Source: Limanda limanda
Lineage: Eukaryota; Chordata; Actinopteri; Pleuronectiformes; Pleuronectidae
Assembly (NCBI RefSeq): GCF_963576545.1
Contig: NC_083648.1
Coordinates: 20,757,654-20,821,653 of the forward strand
Direction of reading: 5' to 3'
Length of the DNA: 64,000 nucleotides
Shown here: positions 16,551-29,149 of the stretch, piece by piece
Numbering within the stretch: position 1 is the stretch's first letter
Layout of the letters: every line of letters starts with the position of its first letter
Notes under the pieces: model-generated
Database searches by the model: none
What the model saw: the letters and a program-made list of their open reading frames with translations, nothing else
Told to the model about the DNA's origin: nothing
Position numbers and translations under genes: made by a program

Positions 16551-18780
16551 TTATTTTTCCTGATTCACATGAATCTCACATATCAGGCGCTATTTCTCTT
16601 GATTGGCTGCTCGGAACTTTGTAATCACATCTTGAAAAGGGACAAAAAAAACCAACCCATGCACGTCTTTTGGTGATTAAGTATCCGGCATCCATTGTTT
16701 ATTACTGTTGATGCTTCAGCCCGACGGGAAAAAACAAATGAGAAGTCTATCTGGCCTGGGTAATGACTCCCGGCAGACTGCCTCTTGTCCACCCCGAAGG
16801 CTCTTCGGGTGTCATATAATCAGTACACCCAAGTCTTAAAATGCGTGCCAGTTGTGAAAAACAACAAAGCTGGCATGTAGATAATTGCCTCTGTGGGCCC
16901 GGCGCATCCCCGTCCTCGCCGGGCGCGGGAGGCAGCTGCTGCGGCGCCTGGTTATGGAGGTGCTGTTTCTCATCCCTCACGCTGACAGCCACACTCTTGT
17001 CATTCCTGCCGCGTGCTGGCCATGGCCGCCTCGCTTCTACTCGAGACTGTCCTTTTTTTTCCCTTGCCCTCCGCCCCTTCTCCAGTAATGTTTTTGGCAA
17101 TTGCTTTTTTTTTTTTCCTTTTTTCCGACTCGATTAATTCAGTGACACGAATGAACACAGCCCCAGTAAAGTAAACAGTGCAGCCCTTGAGTTGTGTCCG
17201 ATGTGAGTCAGGACTCGTCCGTTTCCCAGCAGGCACTTAGAGGAAGCTTCTGCCAACATTGCTATTGCACGCTTGATGATGATGATCATGAGGGTGATGG
17301 TAAGGATGAGGAGGATGTTAGTCCCTACTATTAGTGCAGACTGTGCCACTAGAGGCCTGAAGCAGTGGGCTGTTTATCCCTTGTCATGACACCTGACTGT
17401 ATAAATGGGGCTTGTCTGTTTGTTTTATCGTCCACAGTGCCAGGCCTTGCCTCCCAGGCAAACAGAGACAGGGTCAGAGAGACCACAGCTAAAGATGTGG
17501 CAGTTAGAGCGATGGTGGCTGCCATGGTCACTCCACTTACTCCATGTGGCTTCTGGCTTTTCTTTATATTGCACTGCGTCCTTTAATACGTGGTGACTAA
17601 GTCCCTCGGGGGAGAGAAAAGTGAATCGCGGATCCTTTTGTTTCACAGTATCAATGGCCCTTTTTGCCGGCTTCTTGCTGTTATAGTGGCAGTTCAGTTC
17701 TGGTTATGTGAGCAGTTACATTTGTTTATGTGACGCACCATTACATGGTATGTTTTTTTTCTTCTGACTGACCTTGTGTGGAAGCTGATATCATATACAC
17801 TGCTTCTGCTTCATTATCTATTGAAATTTTGAATGGGAGAAATGTGTGGACGCAGAAACTGTCATTCTCACATGAATCATTGACGAGAACAGCATCTACT
17901 GTGTAAATCGCAGCTTTGGATTCCACATTATTTTCCCTCCGGAGGTCTCTGCTTTACAATTCTGATAGAAGAGTACTGAACTGGAGTTTGCTCTTTGTTG
18001 GTTTGAAGTGTCACTCAGAGCGGCAGGCTCTCTGACAGAGTGGCCGGCCCCAGCGGAAGACCCATCTCTAGAGGGACCACTCTGCCACCAATCCATCCTG
18101 CTCTTGCACCCCACCACCTGCATGCGCCTTTTTGTTTTTGTGTTCCGCACATTGACTCAATCCCCCCCCACGGTGACCTCGGCCCGTCGTCCACTCCCCT
18201 CCGGCGTGATCCTGCTCGGATCAATGCCACCTCCCTCCCCCTGACGATACCGGCAGGGGAAATGGAGGCACTAATTACCCACCCCAGAGCTTGTTACCCA
18301 GGCTCAGCCCTCTCAGCTTTCTGGCTCTTCGCTTACTACACAATTGCAATTCCCGCCAGGGGGCAGGACGTGAGGGTAATAACAGAGGGTACCCATCCAA
18401 TCGGACGATCGCCCGCTGATAGATGATCTCCTGGGCCGGACGTGACAGAACTGACACGAAAGGAGGTTGGGAGTGACTCGGAAAAGTGATTGACACGCAG
18501 CTTTGGCACCGGGATTATGTGTGAGAGAAATAATTTATGACTTTCTGTTCTGGAGCCGAGACAAATGCCAGAAATGAGTAATGACCTCTAAGAAGTTCGG
18601 CTTCTCTGATCGCAAACAATAGCCCAGTTTGTCACTGCTGTGGAAATGACAGAATTGATGGCATTATGAGAATGAGAAGCTAATGGACTAAATCATGGAA
18701 ATGGCTGTTTAATTAAATATCAGGACCCTGCTATGAACAACATCTTAACATTGGAGACATTCTCACACTGAACAATGTCG
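16551..18780. other. Gene-free, single-copy-looking stretch; candidate noncoding regulatory sequence
   Basis: No coding sequence or recognised repeat. Balanced composition, few simple repeats and AT-core motifs such as TTTAATTAAAT (18708-18718) and CTAATTACCC (18271-18280) give it the look of conserved noncoding DNA. This is an impression to be tested by alignment. Confidence 0.35.
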
Positions 18781-18969
18781 CTCCTGTGGTACAAAGAAAA
18801 ATATGGTCCATTGTTCTTTCTTATGTTAACTGCCTCTTTCTTTGTGTCCTTCACTATCTTGTCATCCTTCTCCCTGTCCCTTTGTGTGGGTTGGAGTGCC
18901 AGGGTCTTGAGCGCCCAGCAGTTGCATCTTTGTGTTATTCAGTCTCTCATGTTTTCATCAGAGGAAAAA

Positions 18970-19260
18970 TAATTGTTTATTTGTCTCTCTTCAAGCATTT
19001 ACCCCTATTCATCATTTTTTACCATAGCCCTTGGTTTCCCAACTATCCCTCTATCAGCAACTTTCCCCCACCCCCAGCCCCACCACCATGCATCTGCTTC
19101 CCTTCCATTTTCTCTTTCCACCGCCCCACCGCCTCCTGCCATCCACCCTCTCCTCCCGCTTCCTCTTTTCACCATTATAGCCCACCACAACCCACCCCAT
19201 CTCACCCATTCCCCTCTTCCCTTTCTCAATATTCCCCCTCCTTGCCTTTCTTTGCTCAGG
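18970..19260. repeat. Pyrimidine-rich tract
   Basis: About 290 bp strongly biased to C and T on the plus strand, with many CCCACC/TTCC runs. It accounts for the proline- and serine-rich open frames here, which have no homology that I recognise. Confidence 0.6.
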
Positions 19261-20500
19261 ACCGATCTGCTCTCATTGCACTGATGGCCCCTATGATTCA
19301 GTTGAATGGTGCACTCTCTCCCCCGGTGCCTCTCCAAGGCCTTCCTCAGCAGCCTGGCTCTTTCTCTGTGGGCACAATGTCAGTGTGACACGTTCTCCTC
19401 ATCCTTCTGACCTCTCGAAGGCTGAGTAGAAATTGATCATCATATAGGTCGCAGGGAGATTTATGGACTGATGCATTGCACTCTCCAGGTGGACATGTAG
19501 ATGTTAGAGGTTAATGCAAACACTGAGCGTGAAGACTAATCAGGGGGGAGTATATGTTCTCAGGCTGACATGTATAGGCGGATGTGGGAGTATTTAATAC
19601 AGTGGATGGGTATTTTTGCTCATGTTCATCACATTAAGTAGTCTATTTCAGATCTCAGACACAACACCTCCCCTTTGAACCTATCGCTCGAGCCAGCATC
19701 GAACACTGCCTGAATCCATACCACCTTCTTTTATTCATCCCTAATGGCGCATGTTTCACTCCCTCAGAATTACCTGCAACACCTCTCACTGCATTTGGCT
19801 GAAATGCAAATGGTGCAGGCTCACTGTGATGCCGTGTCCCATTTCCTCCCTGTGCCCTCACCCTCGATACTTCCCCACGAATATATAGCAATATTGTGAG
19901 GTAACTGTGAACCCCTCCCCCTCTTCTTTGAAGCAATGTTTTATTCACAGGATAATTTCACCTGTTTACATTCACTGTTGCCCTCTTAGCTCCCCTCAAG
20001 ACACTTCTCTGATTTAGCAGGGCACGCCTAAAACATTGTCTTGACCTGTGAGTGACAGTTGTAAAGTAGAAGGGCTCTGAGTATGCACACGTCAAGGCTG
20101 ATGCCCAGTCAAAGCTGTGGTTCCCATTCATTATCTGCACTGTGGTGGCCAAAGGAACTCTAATTTGTCCTACCACAGTTTCATAATGAACCAAACCTTT
20201 ATTATACTTCTCATAATAACATAACATAATACTTTCACTTGCTCCTTTGCTACATTGTATACCTGTGTGCTCGCTTGCGTTATTGTCCATAAAGTTTTTA
20301 TCACCCATGCAGGACCTCAGATGAAGTCCTCTCTCTCTTTTACTCTTTAGTCTGTTTTCCCTTTTACTCACAATCCGTTAAGCGTGAGAGCGACCTTCAT
20401 GTGTGGGGGCAAATACACCCCCGCTACCAACATAGATTTAATAAATTCTGTGGGAAATGCTGCAAAGACAGTGAGAAGAATTCCTGGATACATACGTAAT
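19261..20500. other. Gene-free region
   Basis: Nothing coding recognised. Sequence at 20090-20250 (TTCCCATTCATTATCTGCACTG... TTTCATAATGAACCAAA) is similar to 45165-45245, so it is part of a dispersed repeat of unknown class. Confidence 0.5.
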
Positions 20501-20504
20501 TGCA

Positions 20505-20560
20505 GCAGTTTTTCGCGTGGTCCTGCTAAATAACAAATGCTCCTTGGCGGAGGTAATCAA
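20505..20560 (+). repeat. RTE-like repeat fragment
   Basis: CAGTTTTTCGCGTGGTCCTGCTAAATAA followed by CTCCTTGGCGGAGGTAA. This is the plus-strand counterpart of the repeat at 13725-13930 and of the fragment at 45597-45632. Confidence 0.5.
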
Positions 20561-21075
20561 GTATCAAAACCAATTCAGCGGAAATGTTTTATTCCATATG
20601 TCCATTCCACTTCCCGGGGCCTACATTACCCTCAACTCTACCGCAGATGGTCTGGTTTGTGTGTGAGCATGTTCTGCTTGTCACAGCTAATGAGGACCGA
20701 TGAGAGGCGGACTGCAGAGACCTGGTGGGCTCACTTTCCTCAAAACCCACACCCTCAGATTTTTGTTGTTTTAAACTTATTGTCTTCAGCCTCAGTGCTG
20801 ACTCACAATTGTGAACCTCCCTCTGGAGCAATGACTGTATACAAAGATGCACGATGTGTCCCTCTCCTCCAGCTATTCAGAAAAGGCAAAATATACTGGA
20901 TACCAGCACTGTTGTATTTGAAGCCAGAGTCTGTACCGTAGTTGTCATGGGAGGGAGCTGAGGTTGCGAGATCCTGCTGATCCACATGCTGGACAAATTC
21001 ATCATGAGTTAATCTCAGCTGATATTGAAAACTGTTTTTATAGCTTTAAATAGCTAATTAATACCATACTTATTG
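20561..21075. other. Gene-free region
   Basis: No gene, RNA or named repeat recognised; open frames here are short and unremarkable. Confidence 0.5.
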
Positions 21076-21079
21076 AAAT

Positions 21080-21276
21080 ATGAATACCTGAACCTACATC
21101 ATTTTGATAAAATGCAGGAACTATCTTTTAGAAAACTACTTTTAAGATGCCCCATCCATTAGCACGGAGGAGGTCAAAATTGTGACCTATACTGCAGCCA
21201 GGCAGCAGGTGGCGATAGAGAAGCATTGGCTTCACTTTTTGAAGCTGTCATATAATCTATCTTGCAGTCTATGCTG
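21080..21276. repeat. Truncated CATAGACTGT-family TIR element
   Basis: Shares TGACCTATACTGCA, the following GCAGGTGGCGATA-like stretch, TTGGCTTCACTTTT and the right end (...CAGTCTATG at about 21266-21274) with the fuller copy at 32298-32777. The left part is degraded. Confidence 0.6.
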
Positions 21277-21279
21277 TAA

Positions 21280-22530
21280 AGTTAAAGTTAGTGTTTTTCC
21301 GCATTTGCAGTAGTACTTTCCCATACTTGTATTCATACACTGATGTATGAATTCATTGTAGAAAAAATAATCCTCCTCACTTCCTGACCCTATCATATAC
21401 AGTATATTCAGTGTTGGCTTGTTCAAACTGAGTTAAGTATTCAAACACCAAGACTCCAAGTGGTTATGCAATGTTCAATCAAATGGAATTATTAAAAAGG
21501 TCTTGTGCGTCATATTAAACACAATTCTTCAAAAGTCAAGCCTGTCAAATTCTGTATATTTCAGCAGTTTGGTTTTCAAAGCAAGAATTTAAATTTGAAC
21601 AATGCTTGTCTGCACAGAGTGAATTTCTGAAGACATGGGTCAGGGAGTTTGAAGATTAAGATGGAAAAGCAAGAGTTGATTTTGGTTATAAATGATTCAA
21701 TTTAATGTCATGTACTTTTACGGGTTCAGCGCAAAACCAAAAATCTCTACTAACTTAATCCTAGTGGTAGCTATGGAAGCAGATGCAGAAGTTTTTCTGA
21801 TTTACATTTTGAGAAATCCCCTGTTGAATCTTATTCTGCAAACCAACCCTAATAAAGATGAATAAAATGTTGGTTGTGCAACTTGAAGCAATAAGAAAAT
21901 GGTTCCTTCCAGTTATATTGAATTACTCACTGTTAACCTTACCCTGAAAAGCTCGCTTTGGAACAGTTTTCACTGAAGAAACAGTCCCAGTGAAAATACT
22001 GTATGCGTAGAAGAGGTAAAGTGGTCCATTGTACAGTTCAATAGGTGAACTGCCCACAGAGTCAAGGCCGGGCAAACAAGATTACTTAAAGCACGAAAGG
22101 CATCAAGACAAGGTGTAAAAGGAACATAAGACTATACAAAAACATTTAGATAGAAAAAAAGAGTGATTATATGATTTAACAAAAGGCAGTGAAATACAAA
22201 AATATTCAGCCTTGAGTTTTAGCCTGGTTCCTGACTAGTAGTAATTTTTCCTTATATCCAAAGACAATCACTTAAGTCCAATTACTAAGTTTGGACGTGT
22301 TACCAAGGTGTTGGTATAAGAGAAATGCAACGTATTGCGTTGTTATGAACTGGTAAACATTGTTCTTGTGCAACTGGAACACTATCAACTGGGGTTATTC
22401 CTGTGTGACGTTGAGGTTTAATGGACTGCATCATAAGCCCTAAAACCTGCCACCGACCATGTTTAAGTAGATATTTTGTCTGTTATTTTACTTATTTGAT
22501 ACTAAATCATTTAGTGTTGGAATGTCTAGA
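21280..22530. other. Gene-free AT-rich region
   Basis: No gene, RNA or named repeat recognised. Confidence 0.5.
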
Positions 22531-22534
22531 TTGT

Positions 22535-22830
22535 GGGGTTGTCACAATACCAAAAATGTTGTAGTCGATACAGATACCATGAAATTTCCACGATGCTCGA
22601 TACCCGATTCGATACCACAGCAAAAACTAAACAATAAATCCCATTTACTCCAACACACACTCCTTTATATCAGTGGCTTTGTAGCCTTCAATTAATAAAT
22701 AAAAAGAAAAGACTATTAAAACATTGCGCTGCGTCACAAACTGTGGGAAGAACTTTTGCTCTGTCCGCAGGAGTGCGTGTGGGATGTCTGTTCGTCTCTG
22801 TCGCTGTTTAAATACGTGTCTCATAAACTT
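22535..22830. repeat. hAT-like terminal fragment (GTCACAATACC... GATACC)
   Basis: Begins GGGGTTGTCACAATACCAAA and continues with repeated CGATACAGATACC/CGATACCCG motifs, then ACAGCAAAAACTAAACAATA. This is the look of one end of a hAT-type element common in fish. The opposite end is not evident, so the copy is probably truncated. Confidence 0.45.
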
Positions 22831-22996
22831 CGAAGCGGATCAAACATACACAAAGCAAACCCTAAGCAGTGCACGTGTCCAAAGAACCTCTGACCAGTGA
22901 TGCTGTCCACCATCAACATGTAAAGTCAGCACAGGTATGGAGCCATTATTGTAGTAGAACTATTGACAATTGTGAGTCTCAATCGGTCTGTAATCA

Positions 22997-23152
22997 GATT
23001 TATGAATGTGTAAAAAGAAATCTTCAAATATGTATTCAGAATCCATGTGTGTGTAATTGGATTTGAAAATGTGTAAAGAAAATAACTTCAAATATGTTTT
23101 TGAAGATGGATTCGGAAATGTGTAAAGAAAATATCTTCAAATATGTATTTGG
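22997..23152. repeat. Three-copy tandem repeat, about 50-60 bp unit
   Basis: Units start at about 22997, 23060 and 23109. Each contains GATT...AAATGTGTAAAGAAA... then CTTCAAATATGT. The copies differ by small indels. Confidence 0.7.
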
Positions 23153-23637
23153 TGAAAACTCTAGTATTTTGCTTCAAGGGCGGTCACACCAAACTCCATT
23201 CATTAGTCTCTGGATTTAAAATTTCCCTTCTTAACGCATATTTGTTGGTCGTACTTCTGGTCGGAGCCTTTGAACTGTATTCACATTTGTCAGTCTCTCC
23301 ACCCGTCTTGCAGGATGTTCAGCTGGGCACGGCCGGGTTTATTGGGCTCAGCACAGCTGTGTTATCTATGGGGCCATTATTGTAGGGAGGTTTCGACAAA
23401 CGAAGGCTCTGCGCTCCGGCTGCGTTTATCGCTTCTCCGACCTAACTGCTGTCTGTGGTCTGACAAGCTGTAAATTTATCAAGCTCAGTGCCGCATAAAT
23501 ACCACTATTTTCCTGGTTTTATCCAAAGCAGGCTGAAGAAGCCACAGACACCCGGACACATGATCAAACTAAAAATCATTAGGCGCTACAGCCAGTGATG
23601 TGAAGGCTACAGCTCCTGAAGACATAGAAAATTCAAG

Positions 23638-23679
23638 TTGTGTCAGTAGCCTCTTCAAGTTCAGAGGCTACTGACACAA
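23638..23679. repeat. Perfect 17-bp inverted repeat (hairpin) with 8-nt loop
   Basis: TTGTGTCAGTAGCCTCT at 23638-23654 and its exact complement AGAGGCTACTGACACAA at 23663-23679, separated by TCAAGTTC. It could form a hairpin in DNA or RNA; no larger element around it was identified. Confidence 0.9.
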
Positions 23680-23784
23680 GAAGATTTGTTAGCTTTTCGA
23701 CTGTCGCGAAAAAGCTAGTGTGTAATTATTGCTTATAGTGATTACATCAGAGGTCACATTAATTATTTTTGAATTAAAATGTTT

Positions 23785-24060
23785 AGCATGCGGGTGACTC
23801 AGAGTAAGATGGTTCTTAGTTCAAACCAGATGGCCAACTGGAGTCTTTCTGTGGAGTTTGCATACATGCGTGGGTTTTCTCTAGGTACTTCACCTTTCTC
23901 CCACTGTAAAAAAACATGCAGCTTAGGTTAACTGGAGACTGTAAATTGCCCAAAGGTGAGAATGTTGTGTGAGTGGTTGATTTTTTCTTTATATGGCCGT
24001 GCGAGATGCTGGCTACCCGAATAGAGCCTCTTGCTCAATGTCAGCTGGGATTGGCTCGCC
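23785..24060 (+). mobile_element. Degenerate SINE with L2-type tail
   Basis: Contains AGTTTGCATACATGCGTGGG, TTTCTCCCACTGTAAAAAAA, ATGCAGCTTAGGTTAACTGG, GACTGTAAATTGCCC and TCAGCTGGGATTGGCTC in order. This matches the widespread vertebrate SINE/L2 3' region (family pattern ...GTTTGCATGTTCTCCC... CATGCAGGTTAGGTTAA... GCCCTGCGATGGACTGG...). Several decays and small indels. A minus-strand relative lies at 54713-54970. Confidence 0.8.
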
Positions 24061-24936
24061 AAAATTGCCCTTGTGGACCTGAAATAAATCCCCAGAATGC
24101 ATCATAAGAGCAGTGAGAATTTGCATCTTCAAAAGCAGTGAGAATAGACTGGAAGTGACATTGCTACATTTCCTCTTCTTCTCCACCAACATATCTTCAA
24201 TATGAAATCAACAATGCAGAGCTTCCACTGTGAGCAAAAGAAATAGGATAATAATAACAACAATAAAAACATATTTTGAAAGAGTTAGACCTCTCTATTT
24301 ATAAGTAGAGTTTTTCTTATGAAAACAATATGCTTGTTGCATGGTTTATTCACAGTTATAAAGAGAATTGGGGACTTAGGAACTGGATGTTATTTCGGCG
24401 AATGAACAAAATATGTAAGAACTGTCCCATAAGGAATAGTGCAATATCTTGAATGGATCTTTTGGTTTGCTAAAGTAGATCAGTTGGACAGAAGAAAAAA
24501 AAAAACCTCCCCGCAGCGAAGCAGCAGATAAGAGAGAATTCCATTAAATGACCCCTCACTAATGACATCTCTCATGTCGATTTTGCTGAACAAGTGCATC
24601 ATTTCATGGAGTTCTCCTTTGTGAAATGAGGACTTCAGCAGTTACAGTATTTCAGCACTTGTTCATTTCTGTAATCGTGGCAACATTTGATATTTTTCTC
24701 ATATGAGTAAACTGGGTCTCATTCAGGCCTTGTCAACGCTGCTGCAGGTTTTTGTTTTAAGAGAATCTCCATCCAGTGACCTTCGATTTACAAATGACCT
24801 CTGTCCGGATGAGAACACAAAACAAACACGCAAACAAGCATGTTGGACCAGTAGGTGGCGATAAGGTCTTCATCAACGATCTGTCAAATACCAGAGAAGA
24901 ACATTGTGAGCACGCTTATTGGGCTTATTCATTTGG
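24061..24936. other. Gene-free region
   Basis: AT-rich; a short stretch at 24845-24870 (AGTAGGTGGCGATAAGG) recalls the CATAGACTGT-family element. No gene recognised. Confidence 0.5.
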
Positions 24937-25166
24937 TAACTGATATTTAGCTGCCATTTTTAGGGCATGCCCAATTCATCCTCCAGCACCTGGACTCCCC
25001 AGGAACCTATGCCAGGACACTGTTTATGGACCTCAGCTCTGCATTCAGCACCATAATCCCTAATCTGCTCCAGGACAAGCTCTCCCAGCTGAGCGTGCCT
25101 GACTCCATCTGCAGGTGGATCACCGACTTCCTGTCTGATACAAGGCAGCGTGACCAAGCCGATGAG
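24937..25166 (+). mobile_element. LINE reverse-transcriptase fragment, copy A
   Basis: The plus strand reads FILQHLDSPGTYARTLFMDL, then SSAFSTIIPNLLQDKLSQLS, then VPDSICRWITDFLSDTRQR. This is the palm region of a non-LTR retrotransposon reverse transcriptase of the Rex/L2-like type. A stop lies just upstream and the frame is lost after about 25166, so it is a relic. The whole 230 bp recurs in inverted orientation at 29697-29926. Confidence 0.9.
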
Positions 25167-25453
25167 GCCGGCTGCTGCTGGCCTCATCAATAAGGCCTAG
25201 GACCATTTACCTGAGCTGCACTGATGTCCCTGCCTGCTACTGTGACACTTTGACACCTTACAAACAACAATAACTGTACATTTTGCACAATCCCTCTAAG
25301 ATAAAGTATTTTTTCTTTTGCTTATAGTCATTTTTTAAATTTCATATTAAAGTTTCCTATTTTTCTATTTTCTATATTTATACTGGCACAAATACACCAC
25401 AGCAAATTCCTTGAATGTCTAAACTTGCTTGGCAATGAAACACGATTCTGATT
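25167..25453 (+). mobile_element. LINE 3' end (Rex/L2-like)
   Basis: Continues from the RT fragment after an internal deletion: CTGCTGGCCTCATCAATAAG, then CTGTACATTTTGCACAATCC, TATACTGGCACAAATACAC and a terminus GCTTGGCAATGAAAC...GATTCTGATT. The second half matches 40381-40538, a separate 3'-end copy. Confidence 0.75.
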
Positions 25454-25459
25454 GTCTGT

Positions 25460-26140
25460 TTTACATGTACAGAAATCTGGAAGGAGTTTGTACAAATCTC
25501 TCTTTTTGTGACTTAAATCCCATTTTGCTTGTAACTAGTATGTGTTTCTAACTATCTTTATTCAAGAGCCTGATGTTTCAGTTTGAGAGCAGGACTTTTT
25601 GAGTTCATGTTCAGATTTTGTCCTGCTCTCACTCAAAACCCTGCGCTCTCACTCAGATATAACCTGCTTGTGCTTAGTTTTCCTACGCTCCAGCTTCAGC
25701 TCTTCTCACACTCATGCTGCTTCTGTACGCATGTGAAATTTCTACTCTCTGATTTTTACTCTGCTCTCTGATGTTTTTTCTCTGCGCTTGGATTTGTTGT
25801 GCAACAAGTCTGTCGAAATTCCTCGGCCAATAGAATGCCATGTGTATTGATTTCAATTGAAAATGTCCCCCTGGAGCTGCAGCGCAGGAAATCTAAGCAC
25901 AAGCAGGGTATATTTGAGTGAGAGTAATGAAATGTATGAAGACCCAGGGCTATGATAATAATATATATGCAAGCAAACTTTATTGTGATAGCTCCTACTG
26001 GTGAACTTCACAAGCCAATGTGAGCTGCACAATTAAAACTTGATCTGTAAACTATGGCAGGACGCTGTAGATCACAAGAAACTTCAACATACTGTTGCTC
26101 TCTTTAGTGAGAGCCAATCAGTCAACCAGGGTGACTTTGA
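25460..26140. other. Gene-free region
   Basis: AT-rich, no gene or named repeat recognised. Confidence 0.5.
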
Positions 26141-26146
26141 AATGTT

Positions 26147-26171
26147 GGGGGGGGGGGGGGGGGGGGGGGGG
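26147..26171. repeat. Homopolymer of 25 G
   Basis: An uninterrupted run of 25 guanines on the plus strand. Its length may be approximate in the assembly. Confidence 0.95.
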
Positions 26172-29030
26172 TATTGGTACAAAGCCCATTACAGACTGAT
26201 ACCATACAGTGATATGTACAACAACAGGGGCGGCCAACCATATGCCACGGAGAGCCAAAATTCTGCAGGTTTCCATTCCACAGATCAACTCAGCATGCAA
26301 CTTCACTGATGAGCTCTCCACCTCAAGGCTTCCTAATTAGTGTGTCTTTTGGATGCAATACAAAACTTTAGAGTGTTGTTGGCTAAACTTGTATGGCCTC
26401 AAATTAGGGTAAATAAGATCATACATTTGTGCTACAATGTTTGGCAGTGTTGGAAAACATTTATTGTTTGTTTACCGTGATTCTCCTGTAGCTCGGCATC
26501 ATCTCCAATTTGTTTAAATTTGTTCCTGCTGTGAGCATCTCCCCCATTTCCTCTCTATATGCATTTCATTGTAGAACGTTGTGTCCATTAGCAACATCCT
26601 CAGAACTCGTGAGTGCATATTTAATACTGTATGCATACTGATAAATTCCAATATAAATAATTTAGACTTTTAGTGAGAAAGCCGAACAAGCTCAAACCCG
26701 AACAGGCAGAAAGAAGCGCTAAGTGTTATAGAATTGGGACACAGCTCATGACACAAATCATTCATTGATGTCTGTCCACATCACAGCTTTAGAAACACAT
26801 TACTGTCATATTATCACTTTCAAGTCAATGCATTAAACATGCTGGTTATTGATCAGAATTCATTTGTAGCCCATTTATCTTGGATGACCCTGACCTGGAT
26901 GACAATCATTGCAGAGATGCAACATTCTATGTCGCCTAAGGGGAATCCTGTGCTGCATGGCTGCTTAATGCTCTGCTACAGTATGTTCACCAGCGTGTTC
27001 TCGACATTTTCTCTTTGCCATTTGGTGCTGGGCTAGGACTTAAGGTGACACTGAGCTGGGTCAGGATTATCTGTTGGTTCCACACATTACACTTAGACAT
27101 CTGAGCCATTGTTAACGTAAAAATATTGATCAGGGCATCTTAAAGGTAATTCATACAACATCTTTAGGTAAACACACCTTTCTAACAGTGGACATTTTAG
27201 CATACACAGTTGTTTCGATTCCCCTCGAGTGTCAACCCACTGTGATGTTGTCCATTGGTTTGTGAACTTTGAACTTTTAAGCCTTGAGTGGAGTATTTTG
27301 TTCAGCGTCACCTTAGTTATTTGAAACCAGAAGTAACCATATTTGGACAAACAGGGTGTGAGCCTGACTGAGAGCTTGAGGACGCTGCACTCCCACGTAC
27401 ACTTAACGTTATAAATCAAGTGAGGAGTAATTTTCTCATCGATATCTACAGAAATTTTTTTGCAAACGGTGAAGTCGCCCTCTGCTGGTCATTCACATTT
27501 CTTCCACATTGGCTTCACTTTCTGGAATTGGTGTTAAAATCCATTTTTATATTTAGTCTGATTCCGCTGTAGAATGTGGTATAATAGGTACAAACACAGC
27601 ATGGGGGAGTTATTCAGCAGCAGAGATATTTATAGAGCTGAATCAATGTCTGATTTAGAGGGTGCGTAGGAACAATTGGAAAGACGCTGTTACACATCAC
27701 GTCCAGGAACACAGCAAGCTACGTCCTGTGCATGATGCCGCCTTCTTTGGTTCAGTGTAACCATGCAGAGGTACAGTAATAGGGTTGTTTTTATAGGTTG
27801 GGGATATACTCGCGCTTTATTTGTCCATTCGGGGTGCGTTGTTGTGCATGTCTTAAGAAATGAATGCTACACACCTGTAAGATACAGTACGCACATGAAA
27901 GGTAGGGACAGTACTTGATCCTCAGTGTTGCCATGTTTTTATTTCAGAGTGGAAAGAAGCAAGAATATGTATAAAAGGTGCTTTTGACTAATCTCTGGAG
28001 GAAAAGCACAAGTGTAACTAATAACATAATAAATGGCTTAATTTCATTCTAGGGCCAGTTTATCAGGAAGGGAGAGCCAACGTGCATGGTGCTAGAACTG
28101 AAACATCCAAAGCAGCAGCCATTCACGTTATTTCTTATGCCTCTGTACGACTCAATAAAACAAGTCTGTCTGGGAAATCACAGGTGAATTTATTGCATTT
28201 ATAGTAGCTGCATTCCAGTCAGGTGCACCAGCTCCAGGGTCTCAGTACTGTACATGTTGACTCACTGCCAGAGGCTCCTTGTAACACATGACTGGAACTG
28301 AGCTGCCGATAATGTAATTAGTTCCACCTGTGATTCTCCGTGCGAGGACAAGTCACAACATTATCTTAGGAGAGGCCTGTAAACAATGTGCTTTGATACG
28401 TGGGTTTATTTCTCTTTTTCACCAGTCGTGGAAATAAAGACAGACGACACGAAAGCTCCCTTAAATTGCACTAAGGAGAATTACATTTAATTTGCATTGT
28501 TTTCCCCCTGAGATCTCAGTATATTTTTTTCATGACCCCAAAAACATAAACCATGCCTCATCCATGTTATTGTATGGGCAATCTTGAAGCCCATCGGCTA
28601 TCGTCAGATGATGAATTAGCCTCTGGGGTCAGCGGCCAATATTTTGGGGATTCTGGTGTAGACAGCAGATACTCGGGCCAAGAGTCAGTCTTCTGTTCCC
28701 TGTACACAACAACAGTCCTACCAGTTCCTTTTATTACGCATGTCAAACACAAACACAAAACTCAAACAGTAATATGTTTGTAGGTGTTTAAGGTCCAGAC
28801 AGCATTTTGGGCTAATCTCTATTAACAGCTATCTGCATATGAATGCAGATAAATGTTGTATGTCCAAGTGTTCATCTTCCCAGTAAGTTTGGTGAGTTAT
28901 TTCATTCTATGAAAAATCGGATGAAATGTCATGATTGACAGCTTAGTCTGACACACGATTGATGTATCTTCGGGACCTCGATACCCCGGCTCCAACCCCT
29001 GAATGCTACTGAGCATACTCTGTCTTGGAT
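26172..29030. other. Gene-free region
   Basis: No gene or complete transposon recognised. A patch at 27468-27525 (GAAGTCGCCCTCTGCTGG... TTGGCTTCACTTT) looks like a small piece of the CATAGACTGT-family element in the reverse sense. Confidence 0.5.
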
Positions 29031-29032
29031 GG

Positions 29033-29143
29033 CGCTTTGGCACAAGATGGTGGTGTTTGTTTCTGGGATATTTTGGCTTCATTTCTGGATATTGGGAGGA
29101 AATGGAGAAGCGTTGTCCATCTTAATTAACAATCTATGATATT
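29033..29143. repeat. Truncated CATAGACTGT-family TIR element
   Basis: Has AAGATGGTGGTGTTTG, TTGGCTTCATTTCTGG and the right end GTTGTCCATCTTAATTAACA followed by ATCTATG, matching the right half of 32298-32777. Confidence 0.55.
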
Positions 29144-29149
29144 GTACAT

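Noticed and set aside
18786..19388. 200-residue open frame rich in Pro and Ser
   Set aside because: It arises from the pyrimidine-rich tract at 18970-19260; no domain and no conserved start.
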